Origin: Actinoplanes sp. N902-109 | Lineage (GTDB): Bacteria > Actinomycetota > Actinomycetes > Mycobacteriales > Micromonosporaceae | Direction: 5' to 3' | Length of the DNA stretch: 64,000 nucleotides | Assembly (NCBI RefSeq): GCF_000389965.1 | Contig: NC_021191.1 | Span: forward strand, 8,371,501 to 8,435,500 | Part shown: positions 41,691 through 50,523 of the stretch, one piece after another | How the letters are laid out: each line of letters starts with the position of its first letter | How positions within the stretch are numbered: position 1 is the first letter of the stretch | Position numbers and translations under genes: made by a program | The notes under the pieces: generated by a model | Database searches by the model: none | What the model saw: the letters and a program-made list of their open reading frames with translations, nothing else | Told to the model about the DNA's origin: nothing

Positions 41691-42497
41691 ATGGCCCTGA
41701 TCCCCGGCGTTCAGGTCGCGCCGCCCGAGCCCCAGCGCTCCCGGTACGGCCTCTTCACGGCCGCCAGCGGCCCGCTCGACCTCCCCGCCCCGCACGGGGA
41801 AGGAGGCGGAATCCGTTACGTGCCAACGACATGCGGCGGCGCATACGCCTACGGCGTCCACTGTTACGACGAGGACACCCCGGCGCCGAGCAAGCCCCGC
41901 GACCCGGACAACCCCGAGATCCAGACCGGGGTGTTCTGGGCGCTCTCCACGCTGGAGTGCACCCAGGTCGGTTACACCGAGGCCCAGCTCCGCGCCAAGG
42001 TCACGCGCCGCCTGGAGGCCAGCGAACAGGCCACCGTGGAGCGCGCCCTCTGGTCCGGCCTGGACTTCCAGGGCAACGCCCTGGGCATCGAGAACCTGGA
42101 CGAGGAGGCCGAGGCCGTCACCGGCGGGTACGACCCGGACCTCATCACCGACGTGGTGGGCGCCCTGGAGCGCTACGCCTACACGGACCAGGGCTACGGC
42201 TACGCGGCCACGATCCACGCCCCCATCGAGGCCGCCGCGTTCGCGGCCGAGGCGGGCCTGATCCTCCAGGACGGCCCGGTCAAGCGGACTCCGCTGGGCT
42301 CGGTCTGGGTATTCGGCGCTTACCCGATGGGTGAGGTCATCGTGACCGGCCAGGTGACCCTCTGGCGCGCTCAGGAGGCCCAGCTCTCCGCGTTCGACAC
42401 GACCACCAACCTCCGTCTCCTGGTCGCTGAGCGGGCCTGGGCGGCCTCGTTCGACTGCCTGGCCGGGCGCGCGACGTTCAATCCGCTGGGGAGCTGA
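41691..42497 (+). CDS. Putative phage structural (capsid-like) protein
   Basis: 268 aa. Starts ALIPGVQVAPPEPQRSRYGLF, then a Cys-containing segment, long helices (AQLRAKVTRRLEASEQATVERAL) and a C-terminal half TIHAPIEAAAFAAEAGLILQ, RTPLGSVWVFGAY, IVTGQVTLWRA, NLRLLVAERAWAASFDC. This order (helices, then strand-rich part ending in a variable loop and VTGQVTLW) recalls HK97/encapsulin-type capsid proteins and related actinophage proteins, but I cannot confirm the fold by eye. First gene of the second element block with its own promoter region. Confidence 0.5.
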   Translation: MALIPGVQVAPPEPQRSRYGLFTAASGPLDLPAPHGEGGGIRYVPTTCGGAYAYGVHCYDEDTPAPSKPRDPDNPEIQTGVFWALSTLECTQVGYTEAQLRAKVTRRLEASEQATVERALWSGLDFQGNALGIENLDEEAEAVTGGYDPDLITDVVGALERYAYTDQGYGYAATIHAPIEAAAFAAEAGLILQDGPVKRTPLGSVWVFGAYPMGEVIVTGQVTLWRAQEAQLSAFDTTTNLRLLVAERAWAASFDCLAGRATFNPLGS

Positions 42498-42499
42498 CC

Positions 42500-42739
42500 A
42501 TGGCCGGAGTGCACCCTCAGCGCGCCCGGGTCGGAGACCCGAGGCTCCCGCACCACCAGAACGGCGCGGCCTGGTTCCGGCTCAGGTGCCCGGCCGGGTG
42601 CGCGTCGGCCCCGGCGAACGGCCAGGCCGAGGCTGCGCGCTTGGTGCGCGAGCACCCGGCCGTGTGCCCTAACCCGGGCCGGGTGATCCGCAAGAGCACG
42701 GTCTATCCGCTGGTCTACGCCGATCGGATCGCACGATGA
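42500..42739 (+). CDS. Small Cys-containing hypothetical protein
   Basis: 79 aa. LRCPAGCASAPANGQAEAARLVREHPAVC could be a small zinc-binding unit. Unknown function. ATG 2 bp after the structural gene; its stop overlaps the next ATG. Confidence 0.55.
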   Translation: MAGVHPQRARVGDPRLPHHQNGAAWFRLRCPAGCASAPANGQAEAARLVREHPAVCPNPGRVIRKSTVYPLVYADRIAR

Positions 42740-43722
42740 GCAGCCCGAGGCGCCGCCAGAACCCGCCGCCGGTCCGGTGCTCGGCCAAGGCCAAGCGCAC
42801 CGGCGAGCAATGCGAGCGCTGGGCCGTCCCCGGGCGGCTCCAGTGCAAGCACCACGGGGCATACGCCGGGCCGCACGAGGGCCGCCAGGCCGCCGAGGAG
42901 CGCGCGGGCGCCACGCTCACCCTGGCCGAGATGATGGCGAGCAACCCCGGCCGCCCGGTCTGGGAGGTCATCCTGGACTCGATCCGGACCGTGGACGTGC
43001 TCGCCACGCACGCGGTCCAGGAGGTGGCCGCCGGGAAGGTCACCAGCGCTGAGGGCATCGAGCGCGTGGCCGGGCTCGCCCGGTCGGCTCACGCGATGGC
43101 CGCCAGCGCCGTGGCGACCAAGGCCCTGGACCTGGCTACCCAGAGCGCCAACCGCTGGGGGGACCTCGTGTCCGACCGGCTGGCCGTGCTCCTGGTGGAC
43201 TGGTTCGGCCTCCCCACCGGCCGGGCCGTGACCGAGGCCGTGACGGCCGTGCTGGGCTCGATCGATCTGAACGAGCCGGGCACCCCGCCGCGCCCGGATG
43301 GCCCGCCGCTCCTCGCGCTCGTGAGCCACGCCCTGGCCGCCGCGCTCGCGCCCCGGCTCGGCCTCTCGGCCGGGGACGTGACCGCCTGGGTGGCCCGCGT
43401 GGCCGACGCCGTGGCGGATGGCCGCCCGGCGCCTGCTCTGCCGGGCGCTCCGGTCGCTGCTCTCCCGCCCGCCCCGGTCGCTGAGCCCGAGGTGAAGCCC
43501 GCTCCTCCGGCCGCCGATCCCGAGCCCGTCTTGACACTTCACAGTCAGGCCGGCTCAGGCGACGAGGCCGAGGAGATCGAGGTGGTGGAGGCGGAGCTGG
43601 TCGAGGTGGAGGCGGAGCTGGTCGAGTCGGAACCCGAGCCCCGACGGCACCACACAACGACCCTGGGCCTCGGCTCCCGCCGGGCTGAGCCCGCTTTCCA
43701 GTCCAGCTACCGGACCTTCTGA
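42736..43722 (+). CDS. HGG-type zinc-finger element protein
   Basis: 328 aa. N-terminal C-x-A-K-A-K-R-T-G-E-Q-C ... RLQCKHHGAYAGPH (residues about 14-45) is the HGG-like Cys/His motif found at the start of small-terminase-like and other phage proteins. It continues with a helical middle, and residues 170-328 are Pro/Ala-rich and acidic with a VVEAELVEVEAELVE repeat near the end. May bind DNA as a packaging or maturation factor; inference. Operator site B lies inside this gene. Confidence 0.55.
   Translation: MSSPRRRQNPPPVRCSAKAKRTGEQCERWAVPGRLQCKHHGAYAGPHEGRQAAEERAGATLTLAEMMASNPGRPVWEVILDSIRTVDVLATHAVQEVAAGKVTSAEGIERVAGLARSAHAMAASAVATKALDLATQSANRWGDLVSDRLAVLLVDWFGLPTGRAVTEAVTAVLGSIDLNEPGTPPRPDGPPLLALVSHALAAALAPRLGLSAGDVTAWVARVADAVADGRPAPALPGAPVAALPPAPVAEPEVKPAPPAADPEPVLTLHSQAGSGDEAEEIEVVEAELVEVEAELVESEPEPRRHHTTTLGLGSRRAEPAFQSSYRTF
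43531..43548. promoter_or_regulatory. Element operator site B (intragenic)
   Basis: TTGACACTTCACAGTCAG, sharing TTGACACTT-N4-GTCA with sites A and C. It lies within the coding sequence of the HGG-finger gene, 201 bp before the next start codon, and may control downstream genes. Confidence 0.5.
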
Positions 43723-43731
43723 GGACCCGCC

Positions 43732-44214
43732 ATGACCATCACCCAGGCCCAGATTGACTCGTACCGGGCGAGCTGGTTCCCGCCCGGCCAGAGCGCCGGG
43801 GAGCGCTCGCGGCGCCTCGTGCCGTTCTGGCGCGCGCTCGGTTCCCCGAACCTGGTCGCCTCGGTGCGCGACGAGCGGGCCGAGCTGTTCCGGCGCGTGC
43901 TGAACGCGCGGTCGTCCGAGTTCCGCGCCCGGACCAACCCGCTCCAGGCCGACATCAGCCGGGCCATCGACGACGCGCTGAGCGTCCAGGCGCGGCGGGC
44001 GCGTGCCGAGCTGGGCGCCGTGCTGGCCGCCGGGGACCGCGCCCGAGCCGCCGCTAACCGGGCGCTGACCGCCTCCCTGGACGCGGCTATCCAACGCCAC
44101 CAGGCGGCCGAGGACCGGTCGCTCATCACCTCTCTGGGTCAGGCGGCCCAGCGTGCCCACAAGCGCTCGCTGACCCCGGTAGGCCCGATCCGGATTCCGG
44201 TCCGGCTCCCCTGA
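43732..44214 (+). CDS. Helical hypothetical element protein
   Basis: 160 aa, almost all alpha-helical and Arg/Ala-rich (AQIDSYRASWFPPGQ start; ARRARAELGAVLAAGDRARAA in the middle). No motif. Possibly a scaffolding, minor structural or DNA-binding protein; by position between the HGG-finger and zinc proteins. Confidence 0.55.
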   Translation: MTITQAQIDSYRASWFPPGQSAGERSRRLVPFWRALGSPNLVASVRDERAELFRRVLNARSSEFRARTNPLQADISRAIDDALSVQARRARAELGAVLAAGDRARAAANRALTASLDAAIQRHQAAEDRSLITSLGQAAQRAHKRSLTPVGPIRIPVRLP

Positions 44215-44249
44215 TCCACAGACGAACCCAGACCACGGAGGAACAGACC

Positions 44250-45125
44250 ATGCTCCGCAGGACCACCAAGACCAACCGGCCGCCGCTGGCTAAGCCGACC
44301 GACCCGCGCGCCGACCTCGTGCGCCTGCTGTCCCAGAGCGGGGACGCCGTCGCCTCGGCGTGCGGCACGTGCGGCGGCCAGGTCCGCACGGACGACCCCG
44401 AGGCGGTCCAGACGACCGGCCAGGTCGGCAAGTACCCGTACCACCGCACCGTCCGGAGCTGGCGCTACCACGGCGTGTGCCACCGGGTCGGGCAAGGCCC
44501 GGCGCTGCTGGCGCTCGTGCTCGACCCCGACGCGCGCCCGCTCCGGGTGACCCAGGCGCACGCGGACGTGGCCCGCTCGCTCGGCGTGCCGCTCACCTAC
44601 CGGGAGAAGGAGGGCGCCTCGTCCTCGGACCGGGGCCGGGTGCCCTGGCGTCACGTCCCCCGCGCTGAGCTGGAGGAGCTGCGCGCGGCCGTGGAGAAGC
44701 GCCACGAGGAGCTGACCGTCCCCGTCCCCCACCCCAGCGGCTGGCCGTGCGCGGTGTGCGGCCGGTCCCACGAGCTGGCGGACGCCTGGGGCCAGTTCCA
44801 GGGGCGGCCGGTGTGCGGCGCGTGCTCCACGCTGGTCAAGCTCTCCCAGATTCCCGAGAACCGGCCGTTGTGGCAGATGGCCCGGGACGCCATGTTTGCC
44901 GAGGCCGAGAGCCTGCTCCCGGCCCGCGCGATCACCTGGCCGTTGCCGCTGGCCCAGGACATGCCGGGCTACAGCCGGCACGCCTGCAAGGTGCCCACGG
45001 ACGCCCCGCTGATCGAGCCGTGGGCGTACGTGGTGAATCTCCCCGAGGCGCCGCTGACCGACGAGGAGCGGCAGGAGGCCCGCCTGGCTGAGCTGGAGCG
45101 GCGCCTGGCCGAGGCGACCGCATGA
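44250..45125 (+). CDS. Zinc-ribbon hypothetical element protein
   Basis: 291 aa. Two CxxC pairs: CGTCGG near residue 37 and CAVCGR ... CGAC at about residues 166-192, suggesting zinc binding, with a C-terminal helix (RLAELERRLAEATA). No known function. ATG 36 bp after the previous stop; its stop overlaps the next ATG. Confidence 0.6.
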   Translation: MLRRTTKTNRPPLAKPTDPRADLVRLLSQSGDAVASACGTCGGQVRTDDPEAVQTTGQVGKYPYHRTVRSWRYHGVCHRVGQGPALLALVLDPDARPLRVTQAHADVARSLGVPLTYREKEGASSSDRGRVPWRHVPRAELEELRAAVEKRHEELTVPVPHPSGWPCAVCGRSHELADAWGQFQGRPVCGACSTLVKLSQIPENRPLWQMARDAMFAEAESLLPARAITWPLPLAQDMPGYSRHACKVPTDAPLIEPWAYVVNLPEAPLTDEERQEARLAELERRLAEATA

Positions 45126-45277
45126 GCCACCCGGGGACGCCTGGCCGACGCACCGGTGGCGCGCTCGGGAACGGCACTCCCTCCGAGTGCACCGCCGCCG
45201 CGTGGCCCGCCGGGTGGCTCGGCGCCGGTCCCGGTAGCTGGGGTGAGCACTCGGCCGCTCGCGCGCCGTATCGTTGA
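45122..45277 (+). CDS. 51-aa Gly-rich small protein
   Basis: The ATG overlaps the upstream stop (ATGA). Gly, Ala and Trp rich (SHPGTPGRRTGG start). The stop lies within operator site C. Might be merely an overlapping reading frame; the coupling is the only support. Confidence 0.35.
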   Translation: MSHPGTPGRRTGGALGNGTPSECTAAAWPAGWLGAGPGSWGEHSAARAPYR

Positions 45278-45291
45278 CCTTTAAGTGTCAA
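45274..45291. promoter_or_regulatory. Element operator site C (regulator autoregulation)
   Basis: TTGACCTTTAAGTGTCAA; opposite strand TTGACACTT-AAAG-GTCAA. A partial palindrome that ends 17 bp before the XRE regulator ATG; its TTGACC could also serve as the -35 box. Likely bound by that regulator. Confidence 0.65.
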
Positions 45292-45308
45292 GCGTGCGGG
45301 GTGGTCCC

Positions 45309-46256
45309 ATGTGGCACGAACGGCTCAAGCTGGCCCGGCAGGCCGCCGGGCTGTCGCTGCGTGAGCTGGCCGCCCAGGTCCACTACTCGCGCGGATACCT
45401 CCACGACCTGGAGACGGGCCGCCGCACTCCCACCCCGGAGACAGCGGCCCGCCTGGGCGTCGCCCTGGGAGCCGACCTCGTCCTCTCCGAGGAGGCCGAG
45501 CGGCTGGCCTGGACCGCCCAGCACCCCTCACGCCCCGAGCCTGGGGTGGCCGACCACCTGGACATGATCCTGGCTGGGCTCCGTCGCCTGGAGGACACCA
45601 CCAGCGCGGCGGCCGTGCTCCCGCCGGTGCTCGCTCAGGTGGACCTCGTGACCACACTGGCCGACGAGGTCCCCGACCGGGACCGCCTGGCCGTGGTGGA
45701 CCAGCTCGGCCAGTGGACCCAGTTCGCGGGCTGGCTCCACGCCGCGACCGGGGACCTCCGGAGAGCCACCGAGTTCTACGGCCGGGCGCTGAGCGCGGCC
45801 CTGGAGGCGAACCGGCCCGACCTGGCCGCCACGGCGCTCTCGATGCGCGGCCACCTCTCCTGGCAGACCAAGCGGCCCGGCCCGCTGCTGAGCCTTACCG
45901 AGGCGGCGCTCCGCCAGGCCGTCGGTCCTGCCGTGCGCCTGGTCGCCATGCAGCAACTCGCCCGGGGCCACGCGCTGGCCGGTCAGGTGGCCGAGGCGGA
46001 CCGGGCGATGGAGCGCGCGGACCGGCTGGCCGACCAGGTGACCGAGGTCCCGCCCTGGATGTACTTCCATGACCGCGCCTACCTGGAGATGCAACGCGGG
46101 CTCGTGCTTGCCCTCCTCGGCCGTCCCGAGGCCGCCGCCGAGGCCGTAGCCGCCGGGCTGGCCGGGCTGGAGCCGGGGACCGCCGCGTCCGCCTGGACGG
46201 ACCAGTACCGGGAGCTGTTGTCCGCCGAACCTGCGGACAGTCCGCAGACGGGTTGA
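45309..46256 (+). CDS. XRE-family regulator with TPR-like C-terminus
   Basis: 315 aa. HTH at residues about 5-55 (LKLARQAAGLSLRELAAQVHYSRGYLHDLETG). The rest is made of helix pairs resembling tetratricopeptide repeats (ATEFYGRALSAALEAN, EADRAMERADRLADQV). Probable master regulator of the element, acting through the TTGACACTT sites. ATG 45309 is chosen; an in-frame GTG at 45285 lies inside the operator. Confidence 0.83.
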   Translation: MWHERLKLARQAAGLSLRELAAQVHYSRGYLHDLETGRRTPTPETAARLGVALGADLVLSEEAERLAWTAQHPSRPEPGVADHLDMILAGLRRLEDTTSAAAVLPPVLAQVDLVTTLADEVPDRDRLAVVDQLGQWTQFAGWLHAATGDLRRATEFYGRALSAALEANRPDLAATALSMRGHLSWQTKRPGPLLSLTEAALRQAVGPAVRLVAMQQLARGHALAGQVAEADRAMERADRLADQVTEVPPWMYFHDRAYLEMQRGLVLALLGRPEAAAEAVAAGLAGLEPGTAASAWTDQYRELLSAEPADSPQTG

Positions 46257-46318
46257 TCCCGCTCCCCTGCTGACCTTGCCGGTGTGATGGATGCACCGAG
46301 CGTGAGGGAGGCGGAACG

Positions 46319-46558
46319 GTGGCGCATCACCGGCGGCGGACCTGGCTATTCACCAGGTGGACCAAGCGGGGACGGCAACAGGCGGCGCTCGATGCCGCAT
46401 CGGCGGCCCAGGAGGCCGAACGGGAAGCGGCCCGGCGCCGGATGCTCAGGCAAGCCACCGAGCTGTTACCGGTCGTCCGCCCGTCCCGCCCGGCGCCGGT
46501 GCGGGAGACGCCCCTCCTGACCCCCGGCCAGGCCGCCCGCTCCCGGCGGCCCGCGTGA
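46319..46558 (+). CDS. Small basic hypothetical protein
   Basis: 79 aa, N-terminus Arg/His/Trp-rich, central helix AAQEAEREAARRRMLRQATELL. Possibly nucleic-acid binding. GTG start with GGGAGG upstream; its stop overlaps the next GTG (GTGA). Confidence 0.5.
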   Translation: MAHHRRRTWLFTRWTKRGRQQAALDAASAAQEAEREAARRRMLRQATELLPVVRPSRPAPVRETPLLTPGQAARSRRPA

Positions 46559-46812
46559 GCCCGGCCGACCTGGAGAAGCTGCACAAGCAGGGCGAGCGCG
46601 TCACGATCCGCTGGCCGGGCGGGCCGTACGACTTCGTGATCCTGTTCGACTACGCCGAGCCGTCCGGCGCCGCCGGGTGGGAGGACTGGCTCACCATCCA
46701 CGGCATGTGCGTGGAGCCCGAGGGGCCGCAGCACCACACCCGGCGCTCCTTCTACGTTCACCCGGTGGAGGGCGAGGAGCGGACGTACGCGCTCCTGCCC
46801 AAGAGGGACTGA
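46555..46812 (+). CDS. Small hypothetical element protein
   Basis: 85 aa (PADLEKLHKQGERVTIRWPG then DFVILFDY and MCVEPEGPQHHTRRSFYV). Looks like a small beta-barrel-like domain; unknown. GTG start overlapping the previous stop. Confidence 0.55.
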   Translation: MSPADLEKLHKQGERVTIRWPGGPYDFVILFDYAEPSGAAGWEDWLTIHGMCVEPEGPQHHTRRSFYVHPVEGEERTYALLPKRD

Positions 46813-46815
46813 CCG

Positions 46816-47025
46816 GTGGACCACGTCCCCGGACGGCCGAGCTGGGATTGCCTGGCGTGCGGCAAGCCTTGGCCGTGCGACCCGGCCCGGGAGGAGCTGG
46901 CCGCCACCCTGTCCCCCACGGCGCTGCGCACCGACATGTGGATGCGCCTGGAGGAAGCCGCCCTGGAGCTTCCGCCCGTCCCGGTCGTGGAGCTGTTCGA
47001 GCGCTTCCTCCACTGGACGAGCTGA
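46816..47025 (+). CDS. Small CxxC protein of the XRE-linked family
   Basis: 69 aa. PSWDCLACGKPWPCDPAREEL and a final ELFERFLHWT match a widespread actinobacterial family of about 70-aa proteins found beside XRE regulators, sometimes labelled flavin reductase without basis. CxxC plus a later Cys could bind zinc. GTG start 3 bp after the previous stop. Confidence 0.62.
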   Translation: MDHVPGRPSWDCLACGKPWPCDPAREELAATLSPTALRTDMWMRLEEAALELPPVPVVELFERFLHWTS

Positions 47026-47061
47026 TCCGAATGGCGGGCGCGCACCCCTTACCTTGAAGTC

Positions 47062-47688
47062 GTGAATCTCCTCCTCGGTGGACTTATCACCCTTGCCGTG
47101 ACCGCACTCGTGCAGATCCTGATCATTCCGTGGGTCCAGCGACGGAACCGACGAATGGAACGCTGGGAAGACGATCTCATCGAGTTGTCGAATCTCGTCC
47201 GCGAGGAGATCCCGCCCGCCTATTGGAAGGTGACGGAGTCTGTCCACGCCTTCTACTCTCTCCGGCGCGAGGAGCCTGCCGACCAGCACGAGGAGGCTCT
47301 GACGCGGACCGCCGAAGCGTTCGACCGGGATCGAGACGAGCTGCTCCGCCACGTCCAACGAGCGAATCTCCTCAAGCGCCGGATCAGGCTCGTCCGGCGC
47401 GATTCCCCGTACTGGCCGGAACTCTGCGACTCGATCACCAAGATTGGCCGCACGGCCGCGCAGACCACATTCCGGAGCTATACCCAAGATCGCTCAGAAA
47501 TCTATGATCTGCTCCTTCACAACGAGCAGGAGCACGGCAAGGCGATGAGGCGGGCACAGGACGTGCTCGATGTGATCGCCATACCGATGAAGCCGCCGCC
47601 CGGCCGCGTGGCCCGCTGGGCGGCCAGCCAACGTTTACTGGCCCGCTGGACAAGAGGGGGACGACAGCCGGAGCCGGTTACCGAGTGA
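47062..47688 (+). CDS. Membrane-anchored coiled-coil cargo protein
   Basis: 208 aa. N-terminal transmembrane helix (LLLGGLITLAVTALVQILII) followed by basic residues and a long charged helical domain (WEDDLIELSNLVREEIP; EEALTRTAEAFDRDRDELL). Cytoplasmic domain predicted. Base composition is visibly lower in G+C than the rest of the element, suggesting a separate origin. Convergent, 11-bp overlap with the next gene. Function unknown; defence or exclusion cargo is a possibility. Confidence 0.62.
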   Translation: MNLLLGGLITLAVTALVQILIIPWVQRRNRRMERWEDDLIELSNLVREEIPPAYWKVTESVHAFYSLRREEPADQHEEALTRTAEAFDRDRDELLRHVQRANLLKRRIRLVRRDSPYWPELCDSITKIGRTAAQTTFRSYTQDRSEIYDLLLHNEQEHGKAMRRAQDVLDVIAIPMKPPPGRVARWAASQRLLARWTRGGRQPEPVTE

Positions 47689-48277
47689 GCGCCCCTCGTG
47701 CCGCTCTCCGGCGTCGGAGCTGCCACCACCGGACGGGCTGCGGATCTTCGACCGTGATCCGCAGCAGGGGCAGAGCCGCATTTCGGATCTCAATCGTCGC
47801 TCGCCGGAGACTGCCGAGGTATTTCATGGATTCCTCGACTGCGGTGAAGTCTGACTTGCGCTTCTTATCGGTAACTGGACCCATCATCTGATCCGACACC
47901 TTGAGCCAAAGATCGTGGAAGACATGCACCGCCTCTTGGAGAGGCGGGTCACCGACGAGGCCGAGAAGGTGTTTCAGCTCTTTGGTAACCGCGTAGCGGA
48001 GTTCACCGGCCTTCTTGGCCATCTCGCTGTTGCTCAGCTCGATCGTGTCCCGGTCGGTTGCCTTCCACATCACGACGATCACGATGTCCATGTGGGAGGC
48101 CCACTCGTCAGCGTTAATCAGGAACTCAACGATGTGGGCGCGTAGCTCCGCACGGCGCTTGTCGGCACGTTCCAGAGCCGCCGTCCGGCGTTGGTGTTGC
48201 TGGGTAATCGCCACGCCGCCGAGCGAACCGGCCAGCGCACCGACGGCCGTGATGATCTGAGGAACGTAGTCAGCCAC
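47678..48277 (-). CDS. Membrane-anchored helical cargo protein downstream of ychF
   Basis: 199 aa. N-terminal hydrophobic helix (VPQIITAVGALAGSLGGVAI), then charged helices (RRTAALERADKRRAELRAHIVEFL; LRYAVTKELKHLLGLV) and a basic end. GTG start only 19 bp beyond the ychF stop on the same strand, so it may be transcribed from the host ychF promoter. Same architecture as the convergent 208-aa neighbour. No enzyme motif. Confidence 0.62.
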   Translation of the reverse strand: MADYVPQIITAVGALAGSLGGVAITQQHQRRTAALERADKRRAELRAHIVEFLINADEWASHMDIVIVVMWKATDRDTIELSNSEMAKKAGELRYAVTKELKHLLGLVGDPPLQEAVHVFHDLWLKVSDQMMGPVTDKKRKSDFTAVEESMKYLGSLRRATIEIRNAALPLLRITVEDPQPVRWWQLRRRRAARGALTR

Positions 48278-48296
48278 GGGATCGCCTTGGGGCCGC

Positions 48297-49400
<1,104 letters not shown>

Positions 49401-49411
49401 GACGAACCAGT

Positions 49412-50407
49412 CTACGGTCTCGACCACTCGTGCAGGACGGTGCCGTCGTGGGTCCAGTCGGGGGTGATCACCTCGCCGGCGACGACCTCGACCCGGGACA
49501 GGATCGAGTACGTGTCGCGCTGGCCGTAACGCTCCGCCAGGTACACCCGGTTGCGGTCGCGGAAGCGGGGATCGGTCAGCGTGCGCACCGCCCCGTACGT
49601 GCCGCGCCCGTAGTTGCCGTTGCAGATGGTGACCGTACGTTTGCGGTTGAACGGGTTGGGCCCGCGGCAGAACTGGGCGACGTCCTCGGTGAGCCGGGAG
49701 CCTTCGAGCGTGGCGCGGAAGACCTGGTCACCGGCGACGAACGCGGCGCCGGTCTGGATCACCGGCAGGTCGAGCGCGCGCATCACCCGGCCGGTCAGCT
49801 GGTTGCCGTCGACGCCGCCGATCAGCACCAGATGGTTGGTGATGTCCTCCTGGCGCAGGTTGTCGGCGAGCCGGTGGTTGACCACCACGCCCGGGTTGGC
49901 CGCGTAGACATGGCCGTGCAGTTCGAGCAGGGCGTCGAGATCCGCGTACGACGCGAGCTCGACGTACTCCGGGTCGTCCGGCGCGACCTGCGGCGGGTCG
50001 GGGAGCCGGGCGCAGACGACCGTGACCGGCGACCTGTCGGCGAAGTGCCACATGCCCTCCCACGGCGACCGGGTGATCCGCTCGTCGGCGGGGCTGGTGG
50101 CCGGGCGCAGTTGCAGCAGCTCGTCGAGCAGTTCCTTGAAGCAGCCGCGCTCCTCGTCGCTGAAGTCGGTCAGCTCCACGAGCCGGGCCTCGTGGTGCGG
50201 CATGCTCCGGCTGGTCGCGAACAGCTGGGCGTACCCGGTGAGCCGCTCCTCGGGCGGCATCGCGTTGCCGTTCTCCCACGAGGAGATCAGCGGCACGCTC
50301 ACGCCGAGCGCACACGCCACGGCTCGCTGCGAGACGGCTTTGCCACCGATCCCGTTCATGCGGAGCTGGCGCAGCCGGGCAGCCATCGCCAAGTGGTCGA
50401 ACGCCAA
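49412..50407 (-). CDS. XRE-family HTH protein with unknown C-terminal domain
   Basis: 331 aa. HTH at residues about 10-60 (VSQRAVACALGVSVPLISSWENGNAMPPEER). Residues 110-330 form a separate domain with ITNHLVLIGGVDGNQLTGRVM, VTICNGNYGRGTYGAVRTL and RVYLAERYGQRDTYSILSRVEV, perhaps nucleotide- or ligand-binding; I cannot name it. TTG start at 50407 preceded by GAAGGG; ATG 50386 is an alternative. Independent of ychF. Confidence 0.72.
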   Translation of the reverse strand: MAFDHLAMAARLRQLRMNGIGGKAVSQRAVACALGVSVPLISSWENGNAMPPEERLTGYAQLFATSRSMPHHEARLVELTDFSDEERGCFKELLDELLQLRPATSPADERITRSPWEGMWHFADRSPVTVVCARLPDPPQVAPDDPEYVELASYADLDALLELHGHVYAANPGVVVNHRLADNLRQEDITNHLVLIGGVDGNQLTGRVMRALDLPVIQTGAAFVAGDQVFRATLEGSRLTEDVAQFCRGPNPFNRKRTVTICNGNYGRGTYGAVRTLTDPRFRDRNRVYLAERYGQRDTYSILSRVEVVAGEVITPDWTHDGTVLHEWSRP

Positions 50408-50523
50408 GAGATCAGCCCTTCAGTAGACCGTGAACACAGGCCTGAACCCGGGTCCGGCGCGGTCCGGTCGTGATGTCCGATTCCCGCCAGCCAAGGGACC
50501 GGCGGCCGGGCAGACTCGACGTC

